64,000 nucleotides of DNA, from NCBI GenBank assembly GCA_965211995.1, contig OZ243040.1, forward strand, positions 1,116,001 through 1,180,000, given 5' to 3'. The number at the start of each line of letters is the position of its first letter. Positions within the stretch are counted from its first letter, which is position 1. The DNA is from CAYFZO01 sp965211995 (GTDB lineage Bacteria; Pseudomonadota; Gammaproteobacteria; Poriferisulfidales; Oxydemutatoraceae). Below are positions 56,579 through 64,000 of this stretch, piece after piece. The notes under the pieces are model-generated. The model was not told the DNA's origin and searched no databases. It worked only from the letters and a program-made list of their open reading frames with translations. The position numbers and the translations under genes were made by a program.

Positions 56579-56989
56579 CACGTAAAAAGTCATCTGCGCC
56601 GCGTCGTCCTTGACCGCGACGCGGTCGAAGTGCACCGGCACCAGCGTTTGCGCGATGCGCGCGGCGAGCAGCAGGTCCAGCGTCGGCCCGCTCATCACCC
56701 CGCCCCACTGCTCGCCGCCGAACTCGGGCCTGCCAACCTGGTCGGGCGGCAACGGGTTGAACGTCAGGTTTTCGTAAGTGTCGAGATGATGCTTGAGCCG
56801 CCGCCAGCGGTCGTGGGTCGGCACCGCCGTCGGGTGCCGCTGCAACTGCCCGACTTCGTATTCGAGACGGCCCATCTGCAACGCAAGCGCATCGGCGTCG
56901 TCGCTCGGCGGCGGCTTCAGCACCAGCAGCGCGGTGCCGGCGGCAATCCCCGCCGCGCCCGCCAGCACCAACAGCAGCAGCGATTTCAT
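56558..56989 (-). CDS. Small pilus-operon membrane protein A
   Basis: No named family. The 143-aa protein has an N-terminal membrane segment (LLLLVLAGAAGIAAGTALLV), a short coiled coil and a compact periplasmic domain. Its N-terminus resembles that of the preceding 84-aa protein, so the two may be distantly duplicated. The start overlaps that gene by 4 bp (ATGA). It could be a PilM- or PilO-accessory of the inner-membrane complex. Confidence 0.6.
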   Translation of the reverse strand: MKSLLLLVLAGAAGIAAGTALLVLKPPPSDDADALALQMGRLEYEVGQLQRHPTAVPTHDRWRRLKHHLDTYENLTFNPLPPDQVGRPEFGGEQWGGVMSGPTLDLLLAARIAQTLVPVHFDRVAVKDDAAQMTFYVLGAKED

Positions 56990-57240
56990 CGGCGGCTCCG
57001 GCGCAGCGCCGACGGGCGCGCACGGCGGTCGCCTGGCTCAAAGACCGACGCGCGCGTCCCGGCTTTGGCGGCGGCCTCGCGCCGCGCCTTGCGCAAACCC
57101 GAAACTTCGCGCTCGAGGTGATTCACCCGCAGCGTGAGCACGACGTTGTCGTAGTTGAGTTGCGACACGTACTTGAAAGACATCACGCCGCTGCCGACTC
57201 CCGCGGCGGCGGCGAACACCAGCAGCGGCAATATTTTCAT
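56986..57240 (-). CDS. Small pilus-operon membrane protein B
   Basis: An 84-aa protein with an N-terminal anchor (ILPLLVFAAAAGVGSGVM) and a short coiled coil (YDNVVLTLRVNHLEREVSGL). Family unknown. Its ATG overlaps the stop of the last mini-ORF of the 242-bp array (ATGA). Its first codons, ATGAARAT, appear copied at the head of each array unit. Confidence 0.55.
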   Translation of the reverse strand: MKILPLLVFAAAAGVGSGVMSFKYVSQLNYDNVVLTLRVNHLEREVSGLRKARREAAAKAGTRASVFEPGDRRARPSALRRSRR

Positions 57241-57482
57241 CGGGAACCACTCCGGCGCAGCGTCAGCGAGCCGTCGCGGCGGTGCTCGATGCCGCTGACG
57301 ATTGTCGCGGCGAGCGGCGACAAAGACACGCCCTGCTCCGGCGTCTGCGCTGCAAACGCCGAACGCTCCAGCGGGGTCTCCGCGAGGGTGAACTTTTCAA
57401 ACGCGACGGCGAAATGCAGCAGAGGGTCAAGCGTGCGGCGCTGATCCGGCCACGCGCCGATGCGTTGCCCCTGCATCTTCAT
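57237..57482 (-). CDS. Array mini-ORF 1 (copy of PilO C-terminus)
   Basis: An 81-codon ORF, MKMQGQRIGAWPDQRRTLD and onward, nearly identical to the last 79 residues of the PilO-like protein. It starts and stops with ATGA overlaps to its neighbours. About 13 of 242 positions differ from mini-ORF 2, yet the frame is intact. No ribosome site of its own is evident, so any translation would be by reinitiation. Confidence 0.5.
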   Translation of the reverse strand: MKMQGQRIGAWPDQRRTLDPLLHFAVAFEKFTLAETPLERSAFAAQTPEQGVSLSPLAATIVSGIEHRRDGSLTLRRSGSR

Positions 57483-57724
57483 CGGGAACCGCTCCGGCGC
57501 AGCGTCAGCGAGCCGTCGCGGCGGTGCTCGATGTCGTTGACGATTGTCGCGGCGAGCGGCGACAGAGGCACGCCTTGCTCCGGCGTCTGCGCTGCAAATG
57601 CCGAACGCTCCAGCGGGATATCCGCGAGGGTGAACTTTTCAAACGCGACGGCGAAATGCAGCAACCGGTCAAGCGTGCGGCGCTGATCCGGCCACGCGCC
57701 GATGCGTTGCTCCTGCATCTTCAT
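57479..57724 (-). CDS. Array mini-ORF 2 (copy of PilO C-terminus)
   Basis: Begins MKMQEQRIGAWPDQRRTLD and ends LTLRRSGSR. Same length and ATGA junctions as the other units. Distinctive substitutions include ADIPLERS and QGVPLSP. Whether it is translated is unknown. Confidence 0.5.
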   Translation of the reverse strand: MKMQEQRIGAWPDQRRTLDRLLHFAVAFEKFTLADIPLERSAFAAQTPEQGVPLSPLAATIVNDIEHRRDGSLTLRRSGSR

Positions 57725-57966
57725 CGGGAACCACTCCGGCGCAGCGTCAGCGAGCCGTCGCGGCGGTGCTCGATGTCGTTGACGATTGTCGCGGCGAGCG
57801 GCGACAAAGACACGCCCTGCTCCGGCGTCTGCGCTGCAAACGCCGAACGCTCCAGCGGGGTCTCCGCGAGGGTGAACTTTTCAAACGCGACGGCGAAATG
57901 CAGCAGATGGTCGAGCGTGCGGCAATGATCCGGCCACGCGCCGATGCGTTGCCCCTGCATCTTCAT
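57721..57966 (-). CDS. Array mini-ORF 3 (copy of PilO C-terminus)
   Basis: Begins MKMQGQRIGAWPDHCRTLD; its ATG overlaps the PilO-like stop (ATGA). Differences from the parent include His-Cys for Gln-Arg. It is the unit closest to the parental gene. Confidence 0.5.
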   Translation of the reverse strand: MKMQGQRIGAWPDHCRTLDHLLHFAVAFEKFTLAETPLERSAFAAQTPEQGVSLSPLAATIVNDIEHRRDGSLTLRRSGSR

Positions 57967-58826
57967 CGGGAACCGCTCCAGCGCAGCGTCAGCGAGCCGT
58001 CGCGGCGGTGCTTGATGTCGTTGACGATTGTCGCGGCGAGCGGCGACAGAGACACGCCTTGCTCCGGCGTCTGCGCTGCAAACGCCGAACGCTCCAGCGG
58101 GGTCTCCGCGAGGGTGAACTTTTCAAACGCGACGGCGAAATGCAACAACCGGTCAAGCGTGCGGCGCTGATCCGGCCACGCGCCGATGCGTTGCCCCTGC
58201 AGCGCGTCCCGGCGTGCCGCGAGCGCTTCAACGCGCATTTCGAGCGCGGCGCGCGCGGTCTGCCGGTCGGCCTCAGCAACGCGGCGCTTGCCGTCGTAGG
58301 TGAACATCGCAACCCCGAGAAACACCGCCGCCGCGGTCAGGCGCAGCACGAACCGGACCTTGCGGGCGGTGCGTTCGCGCTCGCGTTCCTCAAAAGACAG
58401 TGCGGCCGCACGCGGCAAGCGCAGTTCCCGAATCTCGCAGGCGATCTCGCGCAACGCGCCCGAGTCGAGTGCGTAGCCACCGTTCGCAATCGGCACGCCG
58501 TTGCGGATCTCTCCGGTGAAAGCGATCGCGTCCTGATACAAGTACTGCCCGTCTTTGCCCTCGAAGTAAACCGCTTGCAGGCGTGCGGCTTTATCCGCCA
58601 GCCCCGAATGCAGCAGGATCTGCCAGAAGCCGTAGGCCGGCAACCCCGGGTGGCGCTTGCGGGTGCGCTCGAGTTCCGACAAAGCGCAATACACCATCTT
58701 GCGGTCGAGGCGGTCGAGCACCACGACGTCGTCGCCCGGCGGCAGCGTGTGCGCGACCGCGTCGTGCAACACCGCACAACGCCGGCCGTCTATCGTGACG
58801 GCGGCGCCCGGCCGGTACGCACTCAT
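57963..58826 (-). CDS. PilO-like type IVb pilus inner-membrane protein
   Basis: A bitopic protein of the pilus alignment complex. An actin-like/cytoplasmic N-terminal domain of ~165 residues (VTIDGRRCAVLHDAVAH, VVVLDRLDRKMVYCALSE) precedes a membrane segment (VLRLTAAAVFLGVAMFTYDG), a coiled coil and a C-terminal periplasmic domain, as in PilO of R64-type systems. The ATG at 58826 overlaps the secretin stop. Its 3' 237 bp are the parent of the tandem array. Confidence 0.75.
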   Translation of the reverse strand: MSAYRPGAAVTIDGRRCAVLHDAVAHTLPPGDDVVVLDRLDRKMVYCALSELERTRKRHPGLPAYGFWQILLHSGLADKAARLQAVYFEGKDGQYLYQDAIAFTGEIRNGVPIANGGYALDSGALREIACEIRELRLPRAAALSFEERERERTARKVRFVLRLTAAAVFLGVAMFTYDGKRRVAEADRQTARAALEMRVEALAARRDALQGQRIGAWPDQRRTLDRLLHFAVAFEKFTLAETPLERSAFAAQTPEQGVSLSPLAATIVNDIKHRRDGSLTLRWSGSR

Positions 58827-60364
58827 ACCACCACCTCCCACGGCGTAATCACGATCAGCAGTTGCCGCGATTCGGTTTCGCGGTCGCGCGACGACAGCCA
58901 TTTCTCGAGCAGCGTGCCTTTGAGCGGGCTTTTTTCGTTCGCCGCGAGGCGGTCCCAGGCCAGCCCGCCGATAACCACCGGGCGGCCGCTGCGCGTGATC
59001 GCCTGCGAACTCATCTGACGCAGCGCGATCACCGGCGTATTGACCCGGTTGGCGCCGTCGCCGAGTTCGTCAAAGCGCACCACCGAGGACAGGATCGGCA
59101 CGACCTCGACCAGCATCCGTCCGCTGTCGTCGAGAAACCGCGGTGTCACCGCGAGTTCGAGGCCGATCTGCAGGCGGCTTTGTTCGAACGAAGTGGTCGC
59201 GACGCCATCGGTCGCGACCGATTCGATGCCCGACAGGTATGAAAACACTTCGCCGGTGTTGAGATACGCGGTCGCGGCGTTGGTGACGACCAGTCTCGCC
59301 CTGCTTTTGACTTCGACGTCGGTGCGCCGCGCGAGACGCCGGATAAAGAAATCGAGATCGAAGCGCCCGCCGTTGAGCACGGTGCCGATCGTCCAATCGG
59401 CGTTGCCGTTGTCCGGGATCACCGAGTCGTGCGTAATCCTGAAGAAATCATCGTCGTTGCCGAAGATCGCGTCAAAATCCACGCCCGCGGCGTGACGCTC
59501 ATCCACCACGACGTCGAGAATCGCGCATTCGAGCCGCACCAGGCGCAGGCTGTCTTCAGCCATGTCCGAAAGCCAGCGGTCGAGCAGGGCCATCGGCTGC
59601 GGCCTGCCGCCCGCGCTGATCGTGCCGAGGCGGCGGTTGTCCACCAGCCACGCGTTGCGGCGGCGCGCGCCGCCGGGCGTAATTCCGGGCACGGCGGCGG
59701 CGGCGTCGGCGGCGAGCACCTCGTTGCGCCGACATTCGCCGGTGCCGAGAATGCAATGCGCGTGCGTGATGACCGACGCCCACACGTCGTCGTCGTGCGT
59801 GACCGACGAATGCATCGTGTGGCTTCTTTCGACGCCGTCGGATTCGCTGTCTTCGCCGCCGTTTTCGTCAAACCCCAAACGCGCGTTGAAGTTCCCCATG
59901 CCCGCCAGCGCCGGCAGGTTCCAGGTGCGCGTCACCAGCGCCGACACTTCGACGAGCTTTTCCTCGGGACGCAGTTCGATCCGGTAGCCGCTTTCGCCCT
60001 CGAGTTGCTTGAGATAGTGCCCGACGGTGACGCCGGCGGCGCGCACCGAGATCGGCGCGTTCAAGTCCGCCGCCTCGTCGCGCGCGGCGACCGTCACCGG
60101 AAACGGCAGGCCCGCGACGATCGCGGTGTGCAAGGCGATATCGCCGGGCGGAAAATTCACGCGCACTTTTTGCAGCAGCGCCGGATGCGGCGGCTCGCGC
60201 AACGCCCGCACGTACACCGGCGGGTCGGACGGCGCGGGGGGCGGCGGCGGCGACAATGCATGCACGTCGGGGTCGGGCCGCAGTTCGGACTGCGCCACGC
60301 AGCCGGCGACGGCGGCGCACCCGGCAATCGCGGCGATGACGATGAGGATGCGTATCAACTTCAT
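58823..60364 (-). CDS. Outer-membrane lipoprotein secretin (PilN/BfpB family)
   Basis: Forms the outer-membrane pore of the type IVb pilus. The lipoprotein signal peptide ends at a lipobox-like VAGC (also AGC earlier). N-domains follow, then the secretin core: VDVKSRARLVVTNAATAYLN-like VEVKSRARLVVTNAATAYLN, FSYLSGIESVATDG, LQIGLELAVTPRFLD, and SGRPVVIGGLAWDRLAANE near the end. The ATG at 60364 overlaps the upstream stop (ATGA), giving 513 aa. Confidence 0.9.
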   Translation of the reverse strand: MKLIRILIVIAAIAGCAAVAGCVAQSELRPDPDVHALSPPPPPAPSDPPVYVRALREPPHPALLQKVRVNFPPGDIALHTAIVAGLPFPVTVAARDEAADLNAPISVRAAGVTVGHYLKQLEGESGYRIELRPEEKLVEVSALVTRTWNLPALAGMGNFNARLGFDENGGEDSESDGVERSHTMHSSVTHDDDVWASVITHAHCILGTGECRRNEVLAADAAAAVPGITPGGARRRNAWLVDNRRLGTISAGGRPQPMALLDRWLSDMAEDSLRLVRLECAILDVVVDERHAAGVDFDAIFGNDDDFFRITHDSVIPDNGNADWTIGTVLNGGRFDLDFFIRRLARRTDVEVKSRARLVVTNAATAYLNTGEVFSYLSGIESVATDGVATTSFEQSRLQIGLELAVTPRFLDDSGRMLVEVVPILSSVVRFDELGDGANRVNTPVIALRQMSSQAITRSGRPVVIGGLAWDRLAANEKSPLKGTLLEKWLSSRDRETESRQLLIVITPWEVVV

Positions 60365-61548
60365 TGCGAACGCCCCTCGACGATCAGCACCAGCCGCTTG
60401 CGCGGATAAAAGATCCCCTTGAGTCCGAGGCTCGCACACAACTGGTCCAGCGCCCGCCGCCTCGTGGTCTCGGCGTGAAAGACCAACGCACGGTCCACCT
60501 TTGATACGGCGACGTCGAACCGCACGCGCCAGCCCTGCGGTGCAAGAAAATTGATCAGGTCGCGCAGGTTCGCCGAAGCGGTGTGCACCACCACTTTTTG
60601 CGCCAGCTCGGAGCGGCCGGATTCAGGACTGACTTGCGGCGTTGACCCGGCGTCCGCCGGCGCCCGCCCGCGGCGTCTTTTGTATTGCCCCCCACCGACC
60701 GGGCTGCGCCCGGCCGACTCCTCCGCGAGGGCGGAGTGAGGTTCGGCGGCCCGCTCCGCTTTCCGTTGGCGTGCTTCGGACCGGAAGTCGGCCGCACCCG
60801 CGGCGGCGACCGCCTCGTGCCACGCCCACCAGTCGGCGGCGGCCCGGCCTTCGTCGGATTCAAGACTGAAGTGCGGCGTTGGCCCGGCGTCCGCCGGCGC
60901 CCGCCCGCGGCGTCTTTTGTATTGCCCCCCACCGACCGGGCTGCGCCCGGCCGACTCCTCCGCGAGGGCGGAGTGAGGTTCGGCGGCCCGCTCCGCTTTC
61001 CGTTGGCGTGCTTCGGACCGGAAGTCGGCCGCACCCGCGGCGACAACCGCCTCGTGCCACGCCCACCAGTCGGCGACGGCCCGGCCTTCGTCGGATTCAG
61101 GACTGACTTGCGGCGTTGACCCGGCGTCCGCCGGCGCCCGCCCGCGGCGTCTTTTGTATTGCCCCCCACCGACCGGGCTGCGCCCGGCCGACTCCTCCGC
61201 GAGGGCGGAGTGAGGTTCGGCGGCCCGCTCCGCTTTCCGTTGGCGTGCTTCGGACCGGAAGTCGGCCGCACCCGCGGCGACGACCGCCTCGTGCCACGCC
61301 CACCAGTCGGCGGCGGCCCAGCCTTCGTCGGATTCAAGACTGAAGTGCGGCGTTGGCACGCCTTTCGCGCGCGGCGCCGGCGCTTGCTCAAGCACAGGGG
61401 CGAGCGCCCGCCCAGACCCAGAAACAGGCGCCCGCCCTGATGCAGTGGACGCGGGATAAGCCAAGCTCAGGCCAAGCGAGACGGCGACCAAGAACCGCCC
61501 CGCCCGTCTGAGGACCCGCGTCCGGTTTTTGAGCATTACACTCTTCAT
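60361..61548 (-). CDS. PilL/TcpQ-like periplasmic protein carrying three repeat insertions
   Basis: The C-terminal ~80 residues (VVVHTASANLRDLINFLAPQ, then LDQLCASLGLKGIFYPRKR) match the TcpQ/PilL domain that works with the secretin. The N-terminus has a signal peptide (RFLVAVSLGLSLAYPASTAS). Between them, residues ~65–311 are almost entirely three tandem 79-residue units, each a repeat-element translation plus a secA-like peptide ADWWAWHEAVVAAG. All are in one frame. The start codon is uncertain: ATG 61548 is used; 61536 or 61590 are possible. It heads the pilus operon, so the promoter should be in 61549–61755, where I see no strong match. Confidence 0.75.
   Translation of the reverse strand: MKSVMLKNRTRVLRRAGRFLVAVSLGLSLAYPASTASGRAPVSGSGRALAPVLEQAPAPRAKGVPTPHFSLESDEGWAAADWWAWHEAVVAAGAADFRSEARQRKAERAAEPHSALAEESAGRSPVGGGQYKRRRGRAPADAGSTPQVSPESDEGRAVADWWAWHEAVVAAGAADFRSEARQRKAERAAEPHSALAEESAGRSPVGGGQYKRRRGRAPADAGPTPHFSLESDEGRAAADWWAWHEAVAAAGAADFRSEARQRKAERAAEPHSALAEESAGRSPVGGGQYKRRRGRAPADAGSTPQVSPESGRSELAQKVVVHTASANLRDLINFLAPQGWRVRFDVAVSKVDRALVFHAETTRRRALDQLCASLGLKGIFYPRKRLVLIVEGRSQ
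60617..60791 (-). repeat. 175-bp element, copy H, tandem unit in pilL-like gene
   Basis: Ends at CCGGATTCAGGACTGACTTG (60617) and GTGCTTCGGACCGGAAGTCG (to 60791). Translated as SEARQRKAERAAEPHSALAE. It shares with secA copy E the right-end form GCGTGCTTCGGA. Confidence 0.93.
60854..61028 (-). repeat. 175-bp element, copy I, tandem unit in pilL-like gene
   Basis: Second of three units, 237 bp from the first. It is preceded and followed by the ~62-bp secA-like spacer. Left end TCGGATTCAAGACTGAAGTG. Confidence 0.93.
61091..61265 (-). repeat. 175-bp element, copy J, tandem unit in pilL-like gene
   Basis: Third unit, 237 bp further. A truncated fourth left end begins at 61328 (TCGGATTCAAGACTGAAGTG) and diverges after ~30 bp, marking the edge of the array. 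Confidence 0.93.
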
Positions 61549-61755
61549 GAGCGCCATACTAGGGCGCGCACCGCCGGATTCGGCGCCCATCGGAATAAAC
61601 GGTAGTTACGAGCCGATAAAGCAAATTTTCCAAGCGTGGCTTGGATTTCAGCGGCCTCTTCCGGCGGCGGGGCCGCGCCGGCGCCCGCGTCTTCCCGAAA
61701 CGCCTTAAGCCCCGTTCCCACGCGGCCTGGGGCAATCCCGCGGCGTACAGGGCAT

Positions 61756-61786
61756 AAAAAAAGGCCGCCCCGCGAAGAGGCGGCCC
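61756..61786 (-). terminator. Intrinsic terminator of the SBP56 gene
   Basis: On the minus strand GGCCGCC (61785–61779), a loop with TTCG, and GGCGGCC (61769–61763) are followed by seven Ts. It lies 37 bp after the SBP56 stop. The rest of 61549–61822 holds nothing else I can support. Confidence 0.92.
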
Positions 61787-61822
61787 TTGCAGACCCGGAA
61801 TAAGTCTGTTATGCGGCGGCGC

Positions 61823-63205
61823 TCAGTGCGCGGCTTGCGTCACCTTCACCGCCCCCTCGAGCGCGGGCGCCTCGCCGTACAGCGAGTACGCGCCGAAGCG
61901 CATCTGGTGCGGCAGCCCGAGTTTCTCGGCGATGAAGTCGACCTCGAACTTAAGATCCATCTTCTTCTTGTCCGCGTCCCAATGGAACAACTTGACGTAT
62001 TGCAAGTCGTCCTTGCCTTCCCTGCGGTCCCAGTTCGCGAGCAGCGACGAAGAGTAGTACAGCCGCTTGCCGTCCCAACTCTGGGAGACCATGTTGACCT
62101 GCTCCCCGAGTTTGTGCTCGTACACCTGCTTCGCGTTGAATGGGTCGCTGATGTCGAAGTAACGGCTCTTGCCGTCGAACCAGGTCTGGATCCACAGCCC
62201 CTGATCATCGGCGGTGATCGAAATGTCCACCGGCAACGGAATGTCGGGGTCGCCCTCGCCACGGGCGATGTCGGCGCTCTTTTGCGCGTGCCATTCGCCG
62301 TGCCGGTCTTCGTAGATCACCCACAGTTCCGAGGTCAGCGCGGTGGTCGTGAAGCAGTAATTGCTCTGCGCACCCCACGCGCAGCGGATTTCGAGCGGCG
62401 CGCCGGGCACGTCAAGCACTTTCTTCGGCTTGCGCGTATGCAAATCCCACACCACCATCGTGTTGCCGAAACGCTTCATCGCTTCCGCGTCACCCATCAT
62501 TTTGCCGAGATCCAGCATGTAGTTCGACCAGCCCGTGAAAGACGAGGTCAGCATCACGTTGCGGCGGGGCATCACGCGCACGTCGTAGCCGTAACCGTCG
62601 GCGTATTTGCCGGACTTGTGCGCGCCGAGCAATTCGCCGTCGGTCGGCATCCAATGCGTCGCGACGTGCTGCCCGTCGTTGGTGTACTCGGCGAGACCGG
62701 TGCGGCCGCCGTGATCCTTGTTGTTCGACAACGCGCTGATCATGATCCTGCCCGGCAGCGCATAGAACGTGTGCGGCCCGACCAGCCCGCCGGTCTTTTT
62801 CACGAAATTCTTGATGGTTCTGTGCAACTTCGGCGCGCGCGGGTTCGAATGGATGTCGAAAACGAAGATGTGGCTGGTATCGAGGCCGCCGGCCCACAGA
62901 TAACGGCGGTCGTCGGTCAAACCGGAATGGTGGGCTTCGTTGCGCCCGCCGACCGATAGACTCGAGACCACTTTGCCGTAACTCTTCGAATTCGGATTGG
63001 CGTCGATCGTGACCAGTTTGTCCTGTTCGTCGCCGAGCCCTTCAACGCCGAGCGTCCAGACGTAAACATAGTCTTCCTGACCCACGATTTTCGCCATGTA
63101 CGGCGACATACAAGTTTCATCGGCTTGAACTGTTGACGCCGCGATAGTGAAAGCGGCAACCGACAGCACGGTGCAGACGCGAGAAACGAGTTCGGATAAC
63201 TTCAT
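61823..63205 (-). CDS. Periplasmic SBP56-family protein, probable methanethiol oxidase
   Basis: The selenium-binding-protein family includes MtoX, a periplasmic copper methanethiol oxidase that makes formaldehyde, sulfide and peroxide. This protein has a signal peptide ending STVQA, the family N-terminus CMSPYMAKIVGQEDYVYVWT, and the histidine-rich motifs EAHHSGLTDDRRYLWAGGLD, TSHIFVFD and GPHTFYALPGRIMISALSN. It is 460 aa from the ATG at 63205, which has a GGAGGGA site. It is a single-gene unit with its own terminator. Substrate is inferred from the family; the exported form supports the MtoX role. Confidence 0.88.
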   Translation of the reverse strand: MKLSELVSRVCTVLSVAAFTIAASTVQADETCMSPYMAKIVGQEDYVYVWTLGVEGLGDEQDKLVTIDANPNSKSYGKVVSSLSVGGRNEAHHSGLTDDRRYLWAGGLDTSHIFVFDIHSNPRAPKLHRTIKNFVKKTGGLVGPHTFYALPGRIMISALSNNKDHGGRTGLAEYTNDGQHVATHWMPTDGELLGAHKSGKYADGYGYDVRVMPRRNVMLTSSFTGWSNYMLDLGKMMGDAEAMKRFGNTMVVWDLHTRKPKKVLDVPGAPLEIRCAWGAQSNYCFTTTALTSELWVIYEDRHGEWHAQKSADIARGEGDPDIPLPVDISITADDQGLWIQTWFDGKSRYFDISDPFNAKQVYEHKLGEQVNMVSQSWDGKRLYYSSSLLANWDRREGKDDLQYVKLFHWDADKKKMDLKFEVDFIAEKLGLPHQMRFGAYSLYGEAPALEGAVKVTQAAH

Positions 63206-63223
63206 CACTGTCCCTCCAGTGCA

Positions 63224-63251
63224 TATTTATTAAATAAACGGATTTACGCAA
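63224..63251 (-). promoter_or_regulatory. Candidate promoter of the SBP56 gene
   Basis: TTGCGT (63251–63246) and TAAATA (63229–63224), 16 bp apart, in an AT-rich patch about 20 bp ahead of the ATG. The −10 lies in the palindrome TATTTATTAAATAAA, which might also bind a regulator. Confidence 0.4.
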
Positions 63252-63586
63252 ACCGCGTTTGGTGGAAGCCGTGATTTTACACACAATCCGGAAACCCGAA
63301 GCGGGTGTTTTTGTCCAAGACATTTGCGCGAAAAAAAACGGCCCTCCCGGAAACCGCACCCCGGCGGCTGAAAATCAGAATAAATGCGTCGCCGCGCCCG
63401 TTTTGTCCCGCGTCTGTAAAACTCCGTATTCCGCAAGAGATATACCCGCCGGCGCACAATCTCTCGCGCATCAAGCAGCGATTACACCGTGTCTCCGGCA
63501 ATCCCACCGCCGGCGTGTGCCCCTTGACGGCGGGCCGCCACGGCGCACACGGGCGAACCCGGCGTCTGTGCGCGGCGCGCGGCGCC
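63252..63586. other. Non-coding stretch between SBP56 and the small ORF
   Basis: About 335 bp without a supported gene. It includes an A-rich run (GCGAAAAAAAACGG near 63328) but no clear hairpin next to it. I see nothing further. Confidence 0.5.
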
Positions 63587-63790
63587 TCAGCGTCTGAGCG
63601 TGCCGTCGAGCGTCAGCGGCGCCATCGCACCGGTGGCATCGCCGTAGTCGGTGACGTCTTCGAGCGTGATGCGCAACGCGAGCGCCGCACCGCCGCCGGT
63701 TGTTTCGAGATGCGCCGTGACGTGCTCGTCGGCCTTGATCCCGAAACGCTTCAGCAGCGCGCGGATATCCTGTCTTGTGGCTTCGTTCAT
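63587..63790 (-). CDS. Small uncharacterised protein (67 aa)
   Basis: A hydrophilic protein, MNEATRQDIRALLKRFGIKA then a beta-rich C-terminus (HLETTGGGAALALRITLEDV). It has a GGAGGA-type site and its start overlaps the alkyltransferase stop by 4 bp (ATGA), which supports a real, coupled gene. No family recognised. Confidence 0.65.
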   Translation of the reverse strand: MNEATRQDIRALLKRFGIKADEHVTAHLETTGGGAALALRITLEDVTDYGDATGAMAPLTLDGTLRR

Positions 63791-64000
63791 CGTCGGTCCT
63801 CCCGGGAGTGTTCGTGTTGCAAAAGCCAGCGCTTGGCGTGCAGCATCCTGCCTTTCATGCTGCCGCAGTAGCCGCCGGGCGCGCCCGCGGCGACGACGCG
63901 GTGGCAGGGAATGACGATCGGCGTCGGGTTGCGGCGGCAGGCGCCGCCGACCGCGCGCGGCCCCGAAGCGAGGCGCCGCGCGATCTCGCCGTAAGTCATC
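63787..64000 (-). CDS. ogt: O6-alkylguanine-DNA alkyltransferase (Ogt type), C-terminal part
   Basis: Transfers alkyl groups from guanine O6 to its own cysteine. Visible are TYGEIARRLASGPRAVGGAC, NPTPIVIPCHRVV with the acceptor Cys, and LHAKRWLLQHE. The first residues, and probably more, lie beyond the right edge. GGYCGSMKGR replaces the usual GYxGG turn. Confidence 0.9.
   Translation of the reverse strand, partial: MTYGEIARRLASGPRAVGGACRRNPTPIVIPCHRVVAAGAPGGYCGSMKGRMLHAKRWLLQHEHSREDRR

Larger units (their letters stand above)
57237..58199 (-). repeat. 242-bp tandem array, four units
   Basis: Three full units plus the parental 3' end of the pilO-like gene, with a period of 242 bp (57237, 57479, 57721, 57963). 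242 is 82 codons minus the 4-nt ATGA overlap, so each unit closes one ORF and opens the next. The unit joins the first few bases of the downstream gene to the PilO codon GlnGlyGln. Confidence 0.93.

Noticed and set aside
57237..58199. CRISPR or satellite RNA array
   Set aside because: 242-bp units are coding copies of the PilO end with no unique spacers.
60617..61265. CRISPR array
   Set aside because: Units are 237 bp with near-identical spacers and an open protein frame; no short palindromic repeats with unique spacers and no cas genes.
63340..63400. An eleventh element copy (GCGGCTGAAAATCAG)
   Set aside because: Only about 15 bases match; no palindrome or inverted ends are found.

Overview
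The window is a GC-rich bacterial chromosome segment, almost certainly gammaproteobacterial. The evidence is gene order: pyrG–tilS–accA–dnaE–rnhB next to lpxB, hflX–hflK–hflC, and lpxC–dciA–M23 peptidase–secA–argJ–mutT/thiE beside a complete dcw division/wall cluster, as in Pseudomonas-like genomes. MurE carries the meso-diaminopimelate DNPR signature and LpxB/LpxC are present, so the cell is Gram-negative. Genus cannot be decided. The RCC1/collagen-like secreted protein and the repeat load would suit a host- or particle-associated bacterium, but that is inference.

Layout. 1–7454 (minus): CTP synthase start, TilS, AccA, DnaE, RnhB. 7540–10756 (plus): GnnA–GnnB–LpxB, implying lipid A built on a 2,3-diamino sugar. 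10909–13935 and 17062–19744 (plus): lower-GC, probably acquired glycan/membrane genes, with a frameshifted crystallin-like/collagen/RCC1 protein between them. 19841–24853 (minus): HflC, HflK, HflX and a Nudix–ThiE fusion. 24870–30909: ArgJ, SecA, an M23 peptidase and divergent DciA. 30960–49601 (minus): lpxC, ftsZ, ftsA, ftsQ, ddl, murB, murC, murG, ftsW, murD, mraY, murF, murE, ftsI, ftsL, rsmH, mraZ, mostly overlapping by a few bases. 49768–50128 (minus): RNase P RNA. 50191–61548 (minus): a type IVb pilus operon read from pilL/secretin down to a PilV-like pilin. 61823–64000 (minus): a periplasmic SBP56 methanethiol oxidase, a small protein and the end of an O6-alkylguanine-DNA alkyltransferase.

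The outstanding feature is an interspersed ~175-bp element with imperfect ~23-bp terminal inverted repeats and an internal GC-rich palindrome. Ten copies occur in 64 kb. Three are between genes. Seven lie in frame inside protein genes: tilS, the mutT–thiE fusion, secA, the leader of a prepilin, and three tandem copies in the pilL-like gene. The protein-inserting behaviour resembles the Rickettsia palindromic elements. The pilL array has a 237-bp period and each unit also carries ~62 bp homologous to the native secA sequence beside the secA copy. In secA the same 9-bp word flanks that exact unit at a distance of 237 bp, so the array looks copied from secA.

A second oddity is a 242-bp tandem array at the 3' end of the pilO-like gene. 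It creates three extra 81-codon ORFs, each coupled to the next by an ATGA overlap. Several further in-frame tandem duplications occur (secA 39 bp, pilP 105 bp with its RBS and signal peptide, FAD oxidoreductase 21 bp, RCC1 120 bp).
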